Assembly: GCF_009911265.1 (NCBI RefSeq)
Contig: NZ_QXXA01000014.1
Span: 40,407 to 104,406, forward strand
DNA length: 64,000 bases
Direction: 5' to 3'
Source of the DNA: Senegalia massiliensis
Lineage (GTDB): Bacteria > Bacillota > Clostridia > Tissierellales > SIT17
Below, piece by piece: positions 28,256 to 38,129 of the stretch; within the stretch, counting starts at the first letter, position 1, and each line of letters begins with the position of its first letter. The notes below the pieces were generated by a model. It saw nothing but the letters and a program-made list of their open reading frames with translations. It was not told where the DNA came from and searched no databases. Both the position numbers and the translations under genes were made by a program.

Positions 28256-28684
28256 CTATCTTAAAATATTAGTGATTCCAAAATCACCTTGTAGATACTT
28301 TATTGCTATAACTTTATTTTCTTTTACATAAAATTCATCACTCAATCCATCTACTATCTTGAGACCTCTTCCACCAGTATTTAAACTCAAAGGATTGTAT
28401 TCTTCTCTATTATATATAAATCCTTCACCTTCATCTTTTACTTCTATTTTTAAATATTTATCTGATATTTCTATTAGTAAGTCTACAAGCTTTTCTTTTT
28501 CTCTTCTATTACCATGACGTACTCCATTACAAATTAATTCATCTAATATAAGTCTTGCTTCGAATAATAATGAGTCATCTTTTATTATTGATTGTAAGTT
28601 GGATTGAATACTCATAAGATCTTCCTTTATAGCTATCAAATCGCTTTCCAAAGATCTTTCAATTGTATAACTCAATGTCATCAC
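28256..28684 (-). CDS. RsbW/SpoIIAB-type ATP-binding regulator
   Basis: 142 aa consisting of a single GHKL ATPase domain. N box LILDELICNGVRHGN at about residues 46-60, G1 VKDEGEGF and the closing NTGGRGLKIVDGL. This is the anti-sigma serine kinase family. No anti-anti-sigma or sigma gene is adjacent, so its partner lies elsewhere. The N-terminus MMTLSYTIERSLESDLIAIK is typical. Confidence 0.85.
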   Translation of the reverse strand: MMTLSYTIERSLESDLIAIKEDLMSIQSNLQSIIKDDSLLFEARLILDELICNGVRHGNRREKEKLVDLLIEISDKYLKIEVKDEGEGFIYNREEYNPLSLNTGGRGLKIVDGLSDEFYVKENKVIAIKYLQGDFGITNILR

Positions 28685-28757
28685 ACCATTCTATTATGAT
28701 TATTTTTCTTTCTATAATTTAATTACCCTTTTTAAATATGAATAATCTTTAATTAAC

Positions 28758-28786
28758 TTGTTTTTTGCTTTTTATATTAGTATAAT
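28758..28786 (+). promoter_or_regulatory. promoter of rubredoxin gene
   Basis: -35 TTGTTT, 17-nt spacer, -10 TATAAT (28781-28786). Confidence 0.6.
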
Positions 28787-28795
28787 ATAGTTGTG

Positions 28796-28820
28796 ATTCA
28801 AATGTTTAAAACATTTGAAT
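28796..28820. promoter_or_regulatory. palindromic operator or 5'-UTR hairpin before rubredoxin
   Basis: Perfect 12-bp arms ATTCAAATGTTT / AAACATTTGAAT around a single A, beginning 10 nt after the -10 box. The position, at the transcription start, fits a repressor site. I do not know the regulator. Confidence 0.5.
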
Positions 28821-28876
28821 TGTGGGTAACATTTAATTAGTTACATAATATTACTATATATATGAAAGGGGTTTTG

Positions 28877-29041
28877 ATGATGAAAAAGTATGTATGCATA
28901 CCATGTGGTTGGGTTTATGATCCTGCAGAAGGAGATCCAGATGGAGGAATTGAGCCAGGTACTGCTTTCGAAGATATTCCAGAAGATTGGGTTTGTCCAG
29001 TTTGTGGCGCTACTAAAGATATGTTTGAACTAGAAGAATAA
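28877..29041 (+). CDS. rub: rubredoxin
   Basis: 54 aa (too short for many gene finders). The two iron-binding CxxC-type pairs are [10 protein letters not shown] at the N-terminus and [11 protein letters not shown] near the C-terminus, with the intervening [16 protein letters not shown]. Ribosome site AAAGGGG; the start is the first of two adjacent ATG codons. It carries electrons from NAD(P)H:rubredoxin oxidoreductase to peroxide- or superoxide-reducing enzymes in anaerobes. It stands alone and is followed by a terminator. Confidence 0.97.
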   Translation: MMKKYVCIPCGWVYDPAEGDPDGGIEPGTAFEDIPEDWVCPVCGATKDMFELEE

Positions 29042-29049
29042 GATTTTAA

Positions 29050-29077
29050 AGGCTTCCTAAATTAGGAAGCCTTTTTT
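29050..29077. terminator. bidirectional terminator between rubredoxin and engB
   Basis: AGGCTTCCT / AGGAAGCCT stem, 5-nt loop, T6 on the plus strand; its 3' side overlaps the last base pairs of engB. Confidence 0.85.
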
Positions 29078-29663
29078 ATGTGTTTAACACTTTTTTTATT
29101 ATATTCCATACTTTATCTTTATTCAACTTCTTTGTAGCAGAAAAAGGTATTACTAAACTTCTATCCTTTATTCCTAGTTCTTTACATATAACAGATACTT
29201 GTTTTGATCTTTGATTATTTGATAATTTATCTGCTTTTGTAGCTACTATTATGCCTTTAAAACCTATTGACTTTATCCAATCATACATCATCTTATCATG
29301 CTCACCAGGACTATGTCTTATATCAAGTAATAAAATAACTTCTTTTAGAGATCTTCTTTCTGTGAGATATCTATTTATCATATCTCCCCATTTCTCTCTT
29401 TCTTTTCTTGATACTTTTGCATATCCATAGCCAGGTAAATCCACAAATCTAAAATCATCATTTATATTATAAAAGTTTAATGTTTGTGTTTTTCCAGGCT
29501 GACCACTTGTTCTTGCTAATTTTTTTCTGTTTATAAGTGCATTTATAAGAGAAGATTTCCCCACATTAGATCTACCTGCCAAAGCTATTTCAGGTGAATC
29601 TTCTGGTGGGTATTGAGATGGTTTTACTGCTGTTATTATTATTTCAGCTTTTTTAATTATCAT
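29076..29663 (-). CDS. engB: ribosome biogenesis GTP-binding protein EngB/YsxC
   Basis: 195 aa, the family length. G1 GRSNVGKSS (about 30-38), G2 Thr in SGQPGKTQTLNFY, G3 DLPGYG, G4 TKADKL and G5 SATKK. It assists assembly of the large ribosomal subunit. It overlaps the end of lon by 11 nt, the common clostridial and bacillar lon-engB pairing, so both come from one transcript. Confidence 0.96.
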   Translation of the reverse strand: MIIKKAEIIITAVKPSQYPPEDSPEIALAGRSNVGKSSLINALINRKKLARTSGQPGKTQTLNFYNINDDFRFVDLPGYGYAKVSRKEREKWGDMINRYLTERRSLKEVILLLDIRHSPGEHDKMMYDWIKSIGFKGIIVATKADKLSNNQRSKQVSVICKELGIKDRSLVIPFSATKKLNKDKVWNIIKKVLNT

Positions 29664-32004
29664 CTTTTTTCTCCTCTACTAAAGCATGTTCTAATACCTC
29701 ATCCATAGTTTTAACAAATACAAAGTCTATATTTTTCTTTACTTTGTCAGGTACTTCATCAAAATCTTTTTTGTTATCCCATGGCAATAATACTTTTTTA
29801 ATACCTAATCTATTTGCAGCAAGAACCTTTTCTTTTACTCCTCCTATAGGAAGAACTCTACCTCTTAATGTTATCTCTCCTGTCATAGCCACATCACCAT
29901 TTACAGGCACATTAGATAGTGCAGAAATAACTGCTGTTGCCATTGTTATACCAGCTGATGGTCCATCTTTAGGTATAGCTCCTTCTGGCACATGTATATG
30001 AATATCTCTATTACTATGGAATTTTTCATCAATCTCTAATTCCTTTGTTTTAGATCTAATATAACTTATACCAGCCATAGCAGATTCTTTCATAACATCT
30101 CCAAGTTTTCCTGTAAGCTGAAGTTTTCCCTTTCCTGGCATTGGAGTTACTTCTATTGATAATGTCTCTCCACCAACTGCTGTCCAAGCAAGTCCAGTAG
30201 CTATTCCTATTTGATCATTTCTTTTAGTTTCATTTCTTCTATATTTTGGTGTGCCTAAATATTTAGAAAGTGTTCTCTTATTTACCTTTACAGATTTTAT
30301 TTTTTCTTCAACTATTCTTTTAGCAGCTTTTCTCATTACATTTGCTATATTTCTATCTAACTCTCTAACTCCTGCTTCTCTTGTATAGTCTTCTATTATA
30401 GAAGCTAAGGTATTATCTGATATTGATATATTTTTTTCTGTTAATCCATGTTCTTTTCTTTGTTTAGATACTAAATATTTCTTTGCTATTTCAATTTTCT
30501 CATCTTCAGTATATCCTGAAATTCTAATTACTTCCATTCTATCTAATAATGGTCTTGGTATTGTATTAAGTGAATTAGCCGTTGTTAAAAATAAGACTTT
30601 AGATAGATCAAATGGAACCTCTAAAAAATTATCAGTGAATGTATTATTTTGCTCAGGGTCTAATACTTCTAGTAAAGCTGATGCAGGATCTCCTCTGAAA
30701 TCACTGTTTAACTTATCTATTTCATCAAATAAAAATACTGGATTTTTTGAACCAGATTTTTTTATGGAGGATATAATTCTACCAGGTATAGCACCAACAT
30801 AAGTTCTTCTATGACCTCTTATTTCAGCTTCATCTCTTACTCCACCTAAACTCATTCTCACAAACTTTCTATTCATTGCTCTTGCTATAGATTTTGCTAT
30901 AGAAGTTTTCCCAACTCCAGGAGGTCCTACAAGACAAAGAATCGGCCCTTTCATATTTTTAGCAAGTTTTCTTATAGCTAAATATTCAAGTATTCTTTCT
31001 TTAACATCTTTTAACCCATAATGGTCATTATCTAATATTTTTCTAGATTTTTTTATATCTAACTTATCTTTAGTTTGAATATCCCAAGGAAGTTCTATTA
31101 TCCATTCTAAATAATTTCTTATAACACCTGTTTCTGCTGAAGAAGGTGATAATCTTCTTAGCCTTTCAGCTTCTTTTATTGATTTTTCTTTTACCTCTTC
31201 TGGCATATTTATATTTTCTATTTGCTCAATATAATCATCAACTTCTGCATCTAGTCCTTCTTCTTGACCAAGCTCTTTTTGAATTGCCTTAATTTGCTCT
31301 TTAAGGTAATATTCTTTCTGAACTTTATTAATTTGATCTTTTACTCTAGAGTTTATTTCTTCTTCTATTTCTAACACTTCTATTTCTTCTTCTAGCATTA
31401 TATGAAGTACCTCTAGACGTTTATACGGATTAAATGCTTCTAATACTTTTTGTTTATCTTCTGGGTTTAATTGGATATAGGAAGAAATTACATCTGCAAG
31501 TCTTCCTGGTTCTGTTATCTCAGAAATTGAAACTAATATTTCAGAAGATAAATTATCTGATGCCTTAACGTATTCTTCAAAATTATCCATTACAAGTCTC
31601 ATCATAGCTTTCATTTCTTTGTCTGATTGTATTTCAGATTCATATACTAACTCTTCAACTTCCACTTCAAAAAATGGATCATCTTGTAATACTTCTCTTA
31701 CCTTTGCTCTATTTATACCTTCTACCAAAACTCTAATAGTATCTCCTGGAAGTTTGAGCATTTGCTTTATCTTACAAATTGTACCTACTTCGTAAAAATC
31801 GTCTTCTGTAGGCATATCAATTTTTGCTTCTTTTTGTGAAGTCAAAAATACTAATGAATCATTTACCATTGCCTCTTCCAAAGCATTTACCGACTTATCT
31901 CTTCCTACATCGAAATGTATTACCATATAAGGAAATATTGAAAGTCCTCTAAGTGGTATAAGTGGTATTGTTCTCTTGTTTGATTTTGCTTTATATTTAT
32001 CCAC
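29653..32004 (-). CDS. lon: ATP-dependent protease La
   Basis: 783 aa, GTG start after GGAG. N-terminal substrate-binding domain (about 12-205, with IPLIPLRGLSIFPYMVIHF), AAA+ domain with Walker A GPPGVGKTS and Walker B VFLFDEIDK, and the C-terminal Ser-Lys protease with the catalytic Ser in PKDGPSAGIT and Lys in GGVKEKVLAANR. LonA type, soluble. It degrades misfolded and regulatory proteins. It is preceded by 200 nt after clpX that hold a terminator, so it likely has its own promoter; no CIRCE or CtsR box is visible. Confidence 0.97.
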   Translation of the reverse strand: MDKYKAKSNKRTIPLIPLRGLSIFPYMVIHFDVGRDKSVNALEEAMVNDSLVFLTSQKEAKIDMPTEDDFYEVGTICKIKQMLKLPGDTIRVLVEGINRAKVREVLQDDPFFEVEVEELVYESEIQSDKEMKAMMRLVMDNFEEYVKASDNLSSEILVSISEITEPGRLADVISSYIQLNPEDKQKVLEAFNPYKRLEVLHIMLEEEIEVLEIEEEINSRVKDQINKVQKEYYLKEQIKAIQKELGQEEGLDAEVDDYIEQIENINMPEEVKEKSIKEAERLRRLSPSSAETGVIRNYLEWIIELPWDIQTKDKLDIKKSRKILDNDHYGLKDVKERILEYLAIRKLAKNMKGPILCLVGPPGVGKTSIAKSIARAMNRKFVRMSLGGVRDEAEIRGHRRTYVGAIPGRIISSIKKSGSKNPVFLFDEIDKLNSDFRGDPASALLEVLDPEQNNTFTDNFLEVPFDLSKVLFLTTANSLNTIPRPLLDRMEVIRISGYTEDEKIEIAKKYLVSKQRKEHGLTEKNISISDNTLASIIEDYTREAGVRELDRNIANVMRKAAKRIVEEKIKSVKVNKRTLSKYLGTPKYRRNETKRNDQIGIATGLAWTAVGGETLSIEVTPMPGKGKLQLTGKLGDVMKESAMAGISYIRSKTKELEIDEKFHSNRDIHIHVPEGAIPKDGPSAGITMATAVISALSNVPVNGDVAMTGEITLRGRVLPIGGVKEKVLAANRLGIKKVLLPWDNKKDFDEVPDKVKKNIDFVFVKTMDEVLEHALVEEKKDDN

Positions 32005-32176
32005 CCTAATCTCTCCTTTAAATCTTTTTATTATAAATCATAACTGGGTAGAATTTTAATACTGATGTTAAAATTCAAGTAATACTATTATATTAATAAA
32101 AACACCTTACTGCAATAGTATATCCTAAAAATGATCTTTATTAAAGTATTACCCTAATTAATATTAAAATATCAAA

Positions 32177-32198
32177 AGCCGAGGGAAAACCCTCGGCT
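32177..32198 (-). terminator. terminator of the tig-clpP-clpX operon
   Basis: AGCCGAGGG / CCCTCGGCT, a strong 9-bp stem with an AAAA loop, followed on the minus strand by TTTTGATATTTT. Confidence 0.85.
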
Positions 32199-32204
32199 CT
32201 GTTT

Positions 32205-33470
32205 TTAAGAAGCATTTTCTTCTTTATCATCTTTATCTTTTTTTCTTTTTTCTGATAAGACTAATGTAGGTTCTGAATTTTTATCTATAGAATCTTTAGT
32301 TATCAGACATTTTTCTATATCATCTCTAGATGGTATATCATACATTATATCTAACATAATCTCTTCTAATATTCCTCTAAGACCTCTAGCACCTGTTTTT
32401 CTTTCAATAGCTTTTTTAGCTACAAGTTTTAATGCATCTTCTTCAAATTCTAAATCAACATTATCAATATTAAACAATTCTTTATATTGTTTCACAAGAG
32501 CATTTTTAGGTTTAGTGAGTATTTCAACTAAAGCTTCTTCATCAAGTTGACTTAATGATACTATAACAGGGAGTCTCCCTACAAACTCAGGAATTAATCC
32601 ATATCTTAATAAATCTTCAGGTTGAATAAGCTTTAACATTTCTCCCACATCTTTAATTTCTTTACTTTGAATGTCAGCTCCAAAGCCCATTGCTTTTTTT
32701 CCTACTCTTTGTTGTATTACTTTATCTATACCATCAAAAGCTCCTCCTACAATAAATAATACATTAGTAGTATCTATTTGTATAAACTCTTGATGTGGAT
32801 GCTTCCTTCCACCTTGTGGCGGAACACTAGCAGTTGTTCCTTCTAATATCTTAAGAAGTGCTTGTTGGACTCCCTCACCACTTACATCTCTTGTTATAGA
32901 TGGATTATCAGATTTTCTTGCAATCTTATCTATTTCATCTATATATATAATACCTTTTTCAGCTTTTTCTACATCATAATCTGCTGCTTGAATAAGTTTT
33001 AGAAGAATGTTTTCTACATCTTCTCCTACATATCCAGCTTCAGTTAAGCTTGTAGCATCAGCTATGGCAAAAGGCACTTTTAATATTCTTGCTAATGTTT
33101 GAGCAAGTAATGTTTTACCAGAACCTGTAGGTCCAAGCATTAAAATATTACTTTTTTGAAGTTCTATATCATTATTATTCTTTCTATTTATCCTTTTATA
33201 ATGATTATATACTGCCACAGCTAAAGATCTTTTTGCTCTATCTTGTTTTATTACATAATCATCTAATATTTCATTTATTTCTGATGGCTTTGGTAACTCA
33301 TTCATGTCAAAGTCCATATTTTCATCAAATTCTTCTTCAATTATCTCTTGACATAACTCTATACACTCATCACAAATATATACATTAGGTCCTGCAATAA
33401 GTCTTCTTACTTGTTCTTGAGACTTGCCACAAAATGAGCATTTAAGTTCTTTATCTTCAAACCTTGCCAT
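32205..33470 (-). CDS. clpX: ATP-dependent Clp protease ATP-binding subunit ClpX
   Basis: 421 aa from the ATG of [10 protein letters not shown], after AGAGGTG. The N-terminal zinc domain has CSFCGKSQ and CDECIELC; the AAA+ domain has Walker [10 protein letters not shown], Walker [10 protein letters not shown] and the pore loop region; the C-terminal region contains the ClpP-binding IGF-like loop (here [10 protein letters not shown] is nearby) and the sensor-2 RGLRGILE. It unfolds tagged substrates for ClpP. It follows clpP by 18 nt, as in many Clostridia. Confidence 0.97.
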   Translation of the reverse strand: MARFEDKELKCSFCGKSQEQVRRLIAGPNVYICDECIELCQEIIEEEFDENMDFDMNELPKPSEINEILDDYVIKQDRAKRSLAVAVYNHYKRINRKNNNDIELQKSNILMLGPTGSGKTLLAQTLARILKVPFAIADATSLTEAGYVGEDVENILLKLIQAADYDVEKAEKGIIYIDEIDKIARKSDNPSITRDVSGEGVQQALLKILEGTTASVPPQGGRKHPHQEFIQIDTTNVLFIVGGAFDGIDKVIQQRVGKKAMGFGADIQSKEIKDVGEMLKLIQPEDLLRYGLIPEFVGRLPVIVSLSQLDEEALVEILTKPKNALVKQYKELFNIDNVDLEFEEDALKLVAKKAIERKTGARGLRGILEEIMLDIMYDIPSRDDIEKCLITKDSIDKNSEPTLVLSEKRKKDKDDKEENAS

Positions 33471-33488
33471 TAAGACACCTCTTTTCAA

Positions 33489-34073
33489 TTATTTCGCGGA
33501 ACTTATGACCTCATCAATCAAACCATATTCTTTCGCCTCATCAGCAGTCATGAAATTATCCCTGTCTGTGTCTTTTGATATTCTTTCTAAATCTTGACCT
33601 GTTCTGTCGGATAAAATCTTATTTAATTTATCTCTCATTTTCAAGATTCTTTCTGCATGTATCTTGATATCTGCTGCTTGGCCTTGTGTTCCACCTAATG
33701 GCTGATGAATCATAACTTCAGAATTAGGTAGTGCATATCTTTTACCTTGTGCGCCTGCTGCAAGTAAAAATGCACCCATGCTTGCACACATACCAACACA
33801 CATAGTTGATACATCAGGCTTAATATATTGCATTGTATCATAAATTGCAAATCCAGATGTTATAGATCCTCCTGGACTATTAATATAAAGTTGGATATCC
33901 TTATCAGGATCTTCTGCCTCTAAAAATAACAATTGCGCTACTACTAAACTTGCTGTTACATCATTAATTTGATCACTTATAAATATTATTCTTTCTTTTA
34001 ATAATCTAGAATAAATATCATAAGATCTTTCTCCTCTATTTGTTTGTTCTACAACCATTGGTACTAATGCCAT
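33489..34073 (-). CDS. clpP: ATP-dependent Clp protease proteolytic subunit
   Basis: 194 aa from the ATG of [10 protein letters not shown] after GGGAGGG; a TTG two codons earlier is less likely. Catalytic triad Ser98 in GMCASMGAF, His123 in MIHQPLGG and Asp near 172 in KDTDRDNF. It forms the double-heptamer protease chamber with ClpX, encoded next. Confidence 0.97.
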   Translation of the reverse strand: MALVPMVVEQTNRGERSYDIYSRLLKERIIFISDQINDVTASLVVAQLLFLEAEDPDKDIQLYINSPGGSITSGFAIYDTMQYIKPDVSTMCVGMCASMGAFLLAAGAQGKRYALPNSEVMIHQPLGGTQGQAADIKIHAERILKMRDKLNKILSDRTGQDLERISKDTDRDNFMTADEAKEYGLIDEVISSAK

Positions 34074-34104
34074 AAACAAATCCCTCCCGGTACAATTATA
34101 TATT

Positions 34105-35391
34105 TTAAACTAGTTTAGCATTATCTACTAAAAACTCAATAGTCTTAGTCTTAATTATACCCATCTTGATTGATTCTAAATCTTCATCTCTCAAGTTCTT
34201 TTTAAATTTGTCTACATCTTGTTTGTATTGTTCTGCATATTTTTCTAACTCTTTATCTACATCTTCATCAGAAGCTTCAATATTTTCTTTTTTTCCTATC
34301 GCTTCTAATACAAGATCACTTTCAACTAATTTTTCTGCATTTGGTTTTAATTGTTCTTTTAAATCTTCTATTTTAGAATTTGTAAGTTCTAAATACTTCT
34401 CTAAATCAAGTCCTTGATATCTTAATTTATAATCAAGATTTCTTATCTCTTCATCAGTTTGTGAGTCTATCATTACTTCAGGTATCTCAACTTTTGAATT
34501 TTCCATAACTTTTTCTATTACATTATTTTGTAACTCTGCGTTTTCTTTATCTTTTGCTTCTTTTTCTAGTTTAGCTTTAATATCTTCTTTTAATTCATCT
34601 AAAGTATCAAATTCACTTACATCTTTTGCAAATTCGTCATCTAATTCAGGTAATTCCTTTTCTTTGATTTCGTGAATTTTTACATCGAATGTTGCTTTTT
34701 TACCTTTTAATTCTTCTGCTTGATAGTCTTCTGGGAATTCTACATTCACTTCCACATCTTCACCTGTATTTTTACCTACTAATTGTTCTTCAAAACCTGG
34801 AATAAATTGCCCTGAACCGATTTCTAATGTTTGGTTCTCAGCTGTTCCACCTTCAAATTTTTCTCCATCTACTGATCCTGAGTAATCAATTACTACAGTA
34901 TCTCCTTCTTTAACTTCTCTATCTTCTACTGCTACAAGTCTAGCATTTCTATCTTGCATAGTCTTTAATTCATTTTCCACATCTTCATCTGTTACATTAT
35001 ACTCATTTTTTTCAACTTCTATACCTTTGTATTCACCTAACTCAACTTCAGGCTTAACAGTCACTTCTGCTGTAAATATTACTGGCTTTCCTTTTTCAAG
35101 TTCAGAAATATCAATATCTGGTCTATCCACTGGCTCTATCTTATTTTCCTCTATAGCATCACTATATGCTTCAGGAAGTATTATGTTTATTGCATCCTCA
35201 TAAAAAACACCTTCACCATATCTTGATTCGATTATTTTTCTTGGTGCCTTTCCTTTTCTAAAGCCTGCTATATTAAATTTAGATCTGTTTTGTAAATATG
35301 CCTTTTGAACAGCTTTATCAAATTCATTATACTCTACTTGAAACTTTAAAGTTACTTTGTTATTTTCTTTTTTTTCTACAGTTGCACTCAT
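34105..35391 (-). CDS. tig: trigger factor, ribosome-associated chaperone and prolyl isomerase
   Basis: 428 aa. The N-terminal ribosome-binding domain includes the signature GFRKGKAPR near residue 44, followed by the FKBP-type isomerase domain (about 155-245, [15 protein letters not shown] and [15 protein letters not shown]) and the helical C-terminal substrate cradle. It folds nascent chains at the exit tunnel. It heads the tig-clpP-clpX operon, with 31 nt to clpP. Confidence 0.97.
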   Translation of the reverse strand: MSATVEKKENNKVTLKFQVEYNEFDKAVQKAYLQNRSKFNIAGFRKGKAPRKIIESRYGEGVFYEDAINIILPEAYSDAIEENKIEPVDRPDIDISELEKGKPVIFTAEVTVKPEVELGEYKGIEVEKNEYNVTDEDVENELKTMQDRNARLVAVEDREVKEGDTVVIDYSGSVDGEKFEGGTAENQTLEIGSGQFIPGFEEQLVGKNTGEDVEVNVEFPEDYQAEELKGKKATFDVKIHEIKEKELPELDDEFAKDVSEFDTLDELKEDIKAKLEKEAKDKENAELQNNVIEKVMENSKVEIPEVMIDSQTDEEIRNLDYKLRYQGLDLEKYLELTNSKIEDLKEQLKPNAEKLVESDLVLEAIGKKENIEASDEDVDKELEKYAEQYKQDVDKFKKNLRDEDLESIKMGIIKTKTIEFLVDNAKLV

Positions 35392-35555
35392 TTATTCGTT
35401 TCCTCCTTAAAATCGTAAATCTATTTAACCTTTGTCAAACTATGATAGAGTTAATTATATCATAATAGATGCGTTACAAAAAGGTTTAAATGTAACTTTA
35501 TACCTACATACTAAAAAAACCCATGGATCTACCATCGGTTTCAGCATTTTGTCAA

Positions 35556-35640
35556 TGGTGCGGGAGAAGGGACTCGAACCCCCACGTCAATGACACTAGA
35601 TCCTAAGTCTAGCGCGTCTGCCAAATTCCGCCACTCCCGC
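35556..35640 (-). tRNA. tRNA-Leu (anticodon UAG)
   Basis: 85 nt including an encoded CCA. The 7-bp acceptor stem is GCGGGAG / CTCCCGC, the anticodon arm CTAGA-CTTAGGA-TCTAG gives UAG, the long variable arm is the class II type found in Leu tRNAs, and the T-arm has GGTTCGAGTCC. It stands just upstream of tig on the same strand. Confidence 0.96.
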
Positions 35641-36222
35641 ATAAATATAATAAACTCTTCTTCAACAGATTTTATTATATTATTTATCTTTTAAAATGTC
35701 AATAGAATAGAAAATAAAAAAATATTCAAAAAATTTTTATTTTTATGTTTAACATTCATATTTTGAGGTATATATATAATACTATTAATAGAAGGGGATG
35801 ATTCCACCAAAGTAAAAAAGTATTAGATTCATTTAATTTACAAATCTCTAAGTATTATCATCAAAGTAATTGTCTAAACGATTATAATAATTTCTTAAAT
35901 GTGTAACAGCAAAGTTTAAGAAATATTATCAAATCAGTTAATATGACAAACTTAATGATAATATAAAAAATGAGAAAAGTAATATATTAAAACTTTAAGG
36001 TTATTGTATTTAAAGTAATTGTAATACTTAACCTATACAAGTTAAGTCGATAAACAAACTTTAAAATGATAAACTTTAAAGAAAATATCTATAAGTAGTA
36101 GTATTTAAATAGTAGTATTAAAGAAAACAAAAAAGTAAATAGTAGTATTATTTAAGTAGTAGTATCGGGTATTTAAAAAGAAAGGAATGATTCCCCCAAA
36201 AATTAATAGTGTTACCTCATAG
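35641..36222. other. long non-coding stretch with short repeats and an orphan terminator
   Basis: About 580 nt without an open frame. Two features stand out: the sequence ATGATTCC-CCAAA at 35798-35811 and again at 36187-36200, and four copies of TAGTAGTAT(T/C) at 36096, 36110, 36140 and 36157. A good plus-strand terminator follows at 36223-36260 although no gene precedes it. A small RNA is possible. Confidence 0.4.
36096..36166 (+). repeat. four TAGTAGTATT repeats
   Basis: Copies at 36096-36105, 36110-36119, 36140-36149 and 36157-36166 (the last ends in C). Start-to-start spacing is 14, 30 and 17 nt. Confidence 0.75.
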
Positions 36223-36260
36223 AAAGGAACATCTCAAGAATTTATAAGAGATGTTCTTTT
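36223..36260 (+). terminator. terminator without an upstream gene
   Basis: 13-bp stem AAAGGAACATCTC / GAGATGTTCTTTT with a 12-nt loop, and CTTT after it. Confidence 0.65.
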
Positions 36261-36323
36261 CTTTATGTTTTTAGAAATATAATATGTTATAATCAAATTA
36301 ATAAAACAAATGGGGGTATCTTT

Positions 36324-36584
36324 ATGAGCGAAAACTATAAATTTAATCAAAATGAAAAATGTGAATATTTCCCTTGCCATAAGGTAAATGATGTTAAAGA
36401 GTTCAATTGTCTTTTTTGCTATTGTCCTTTATATGCATTGAAGGATAAATGTGGTGGAAATTTTAAATATAATAATGGAATAAAAGATTGTAGTGATTGT
36501 ACCATTACTCATAGTAAAAATGGATATGATCATGTAATGAGTAAAATAAGTAAAATAATAGAAATTGGAAGTAAAATAGATTAG
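36324..36584 (+). CDS. cysteine-rich small domain protein
   Basis: 86 aa with eight Cys. The arrangement CEYFPCH, then FNCLFCYCPLYALKDKCGG, and DCSDCTITH near residue 58 matches the metal-binding cysteine-rich small domain (PF04071-like). It probably binds zinc or an iron-sulphur cluster. Related proteins occur beside cobalamin and metal-handling genes, but the function is unknown. Ribosome site GGGGG; a palindromic terminator starts inside the last codons. Confidence 0.8.
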   Translation: MSENYKFNQNEKCEYFPCHKVNDVKEFNCLFCYCPLYALKDKCGGNFKYNNGIKDCSDCTITHSKNGYDHVMSKISKIIEIGSKID

Positions 36585-36603
36585 GATAATCCTAATCTAT
36601 TTT
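36573..36603. terminator. perfect palindrome and terminator at the end of Cys-rich gene
   Basis: 15-bp arms AAAATAGATTAGGAT / ATCCTAATCTATTTT around a single A; overlaps the stop codon. Confidence 0.7.
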
Positions 36604-36728
36604 ATATTTCAATGTAAAAATTTACCCGAATAGTACAATAGTAATCTATTATCAAAAATATCAATATTTCAGTACACTAAAGGGTATATATATTAGATGT
36701 TAAGAATAACGTATGATCGGAGGCAACT

Positions 36729-38069
36729 ATGGACTATAAATCTTATCAAGAAAATTTATTAAGATATTTATTATACATACCTAAAAAAGATTTAAAAAAT
36801 ACCATATCTAGAATTCATCCTGAAGATGTATTAGATGCATTAAGACTTTATGAAGGTGATAAAAAGAAAATACTTTTAAAAATTCCTGAGGAAGTTATGG
36901 TTGATATAATTGATCAAGCAGAAGATGAGGAAAAATATGAGCTATTATCTTTAATGCCTGAAAAAAACCAAAAAAAAATAATTGAAGAAATGTCATCTGA
37001 TGAATTAACTGACCTTCTAGGTTCAATATCAAATGAAGAAGCAAATAGAATCATATATAATATGGATATTAATGATGCAGAAGAAATACGAGAATTGCTT
37101 AGCTATGAATCTGATACTGCTGGTGGTATAATGGCTACTGAATTCATAGCTATAAGGGAAGAAATGACAGTTGCAGATACTTTAAAGTACTTACAAAAAG
37201 AAGCCCCTAATGCTGAAACTGCCTATTATTTATATGTATTAAATGATGAAGAAAAATTAAGAGGTATTGTTCCTCTAAGAGATTTAGTTATACGAAACTT
37301 TGATGTGGTTATAAAAGATATTATGAATGAAAATGTTATAAAAATACCATGGGATATGGATCAAGAGGAAGTAGGAAATATATTCGAAAAATATGGATTC
37401 TTATCCATGCCTGTAGTAGATAATTCTGAAAAAATGTTAGGAATTATAACTGCTGATGATATTTTTGAAATAATGAAAGAAGAATATACTGAAGATATGT
37501 ATCTTTTAGCTGGTCTTGATGAAGATGAAAAAATTGAAAGAACTATAGGTGAATCAGTAAAAAATAGACTTCCTTGGCTTTTTGTAAATCTCTTAACTGC
37601 AATATTAGCTTCAATAACAGTATCTCTATTTGAGAGTACTATTAGTAGAGTAGTTGCTCTTGCTACATTTATGCCAATAGTAGCTGGAATGGGTGGAAAT
37701 GCTGGGACTCAGACTTTAACCCTAATTGTACGTGGTATTGCAATGGGCGAACTTGAAGTAGAAAACACTAAAAAAATATTATTAAAAGAAATTAGTATTG
37801 GATTATTAAATGGATTAGCAATTGGATTTGCTATAGGAATTATAAGTTTTATCTGGGAAAAGAATATTGTATTTGGTATTGTAATAGCAACATCTATGAT
37901 ATTAAATATGTTAATTGCTGCTATATCAGGATTTAGTATACCTATTTTACTTAAAAAATTAAATATAGATCCTGCGCTTGCTTCATCTGTTTTTGTAACT
38001 ACAATGACTGATGTCTTAGGTTTCTTTTTCTTTTTAGGACTTGCTAGTATTTTTATTGAATTCCTTTAA
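36729..38069 (+). CDS. mgtE: magnesium transporter MgtE
   Basis: 446 aa. N-terminal helical domain (about 1-125) with the family pattern LTDLLGSISNEEANRIIYNM, two CBS domains (about 135-250, ending SMPVVDNSEKMLGIITADDI) and five membrane helices from about 280, including PIVAGMGGNAGTQTLTLIVR, the pore-lining signature. It imports Mg2+ and is gated by cytosolic Mg2+ through the CBS region. Ribosome site CGGAGG. No M-box riboswitch is visible in the 125 nt upstream. Confidence 0.96.
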   Translation: MDYKSYQENLLRYLLYIPKKDLKNTISRIHPEDVLDALRLYEGDKKKILLKIPEEVMVDIIDQAEDEEKYELLSLMPEKNQKKIIEEMSSDELTDLLGSISNEEANRIIYNMDINDAEEIRELLSYESDTAGGIMATEFIAIREEMTVADTLKYLQKEAPNAETAYYLYVLNDEEKLRGIVPLRDLVIRNFDVVIKDIMNENVIKIPWDMDQEEVGNIFEKYGFLSMPVVDNSEKMLGIITADDIFEIMKEEYTEDMYLLAGLDEDEKIERTIGESVKNRLPWLFVNLLTAILASITVSLFESTISRVVALATFMPIVAGMGGNAGTQTLTLIVRGIAMGELEVENTKKILLKEISIGLLNGLAIGFAIGIISFIWEKNIVFGIVIATSMILNMLIAAISGFSIPILLKKLNIDPALASSVFVTTMTDVLGFFFFLGLASIFIEFL

Positions 38070-38129
38070 ACACTTATGATAAAATGGTTAAGTTAGGTTA
38101 ATTTATGTATATTTAAGGAGTGAATTTTT

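Noticed and set aside
32005..32176. CIRCE or CtsR box before lon
   Set aside because: No matching inverted repeat or GGTCAA tandem seen.
36096..36166. CRISPR-like array
   Set aside because: Repeats are only 10 nt, spacing is irregular, and there are no cas genes in the window.
36604..36728. Possible M-box riboswitch before mgtE
   Set aside because: Too short, and the conserved helices are not visible.
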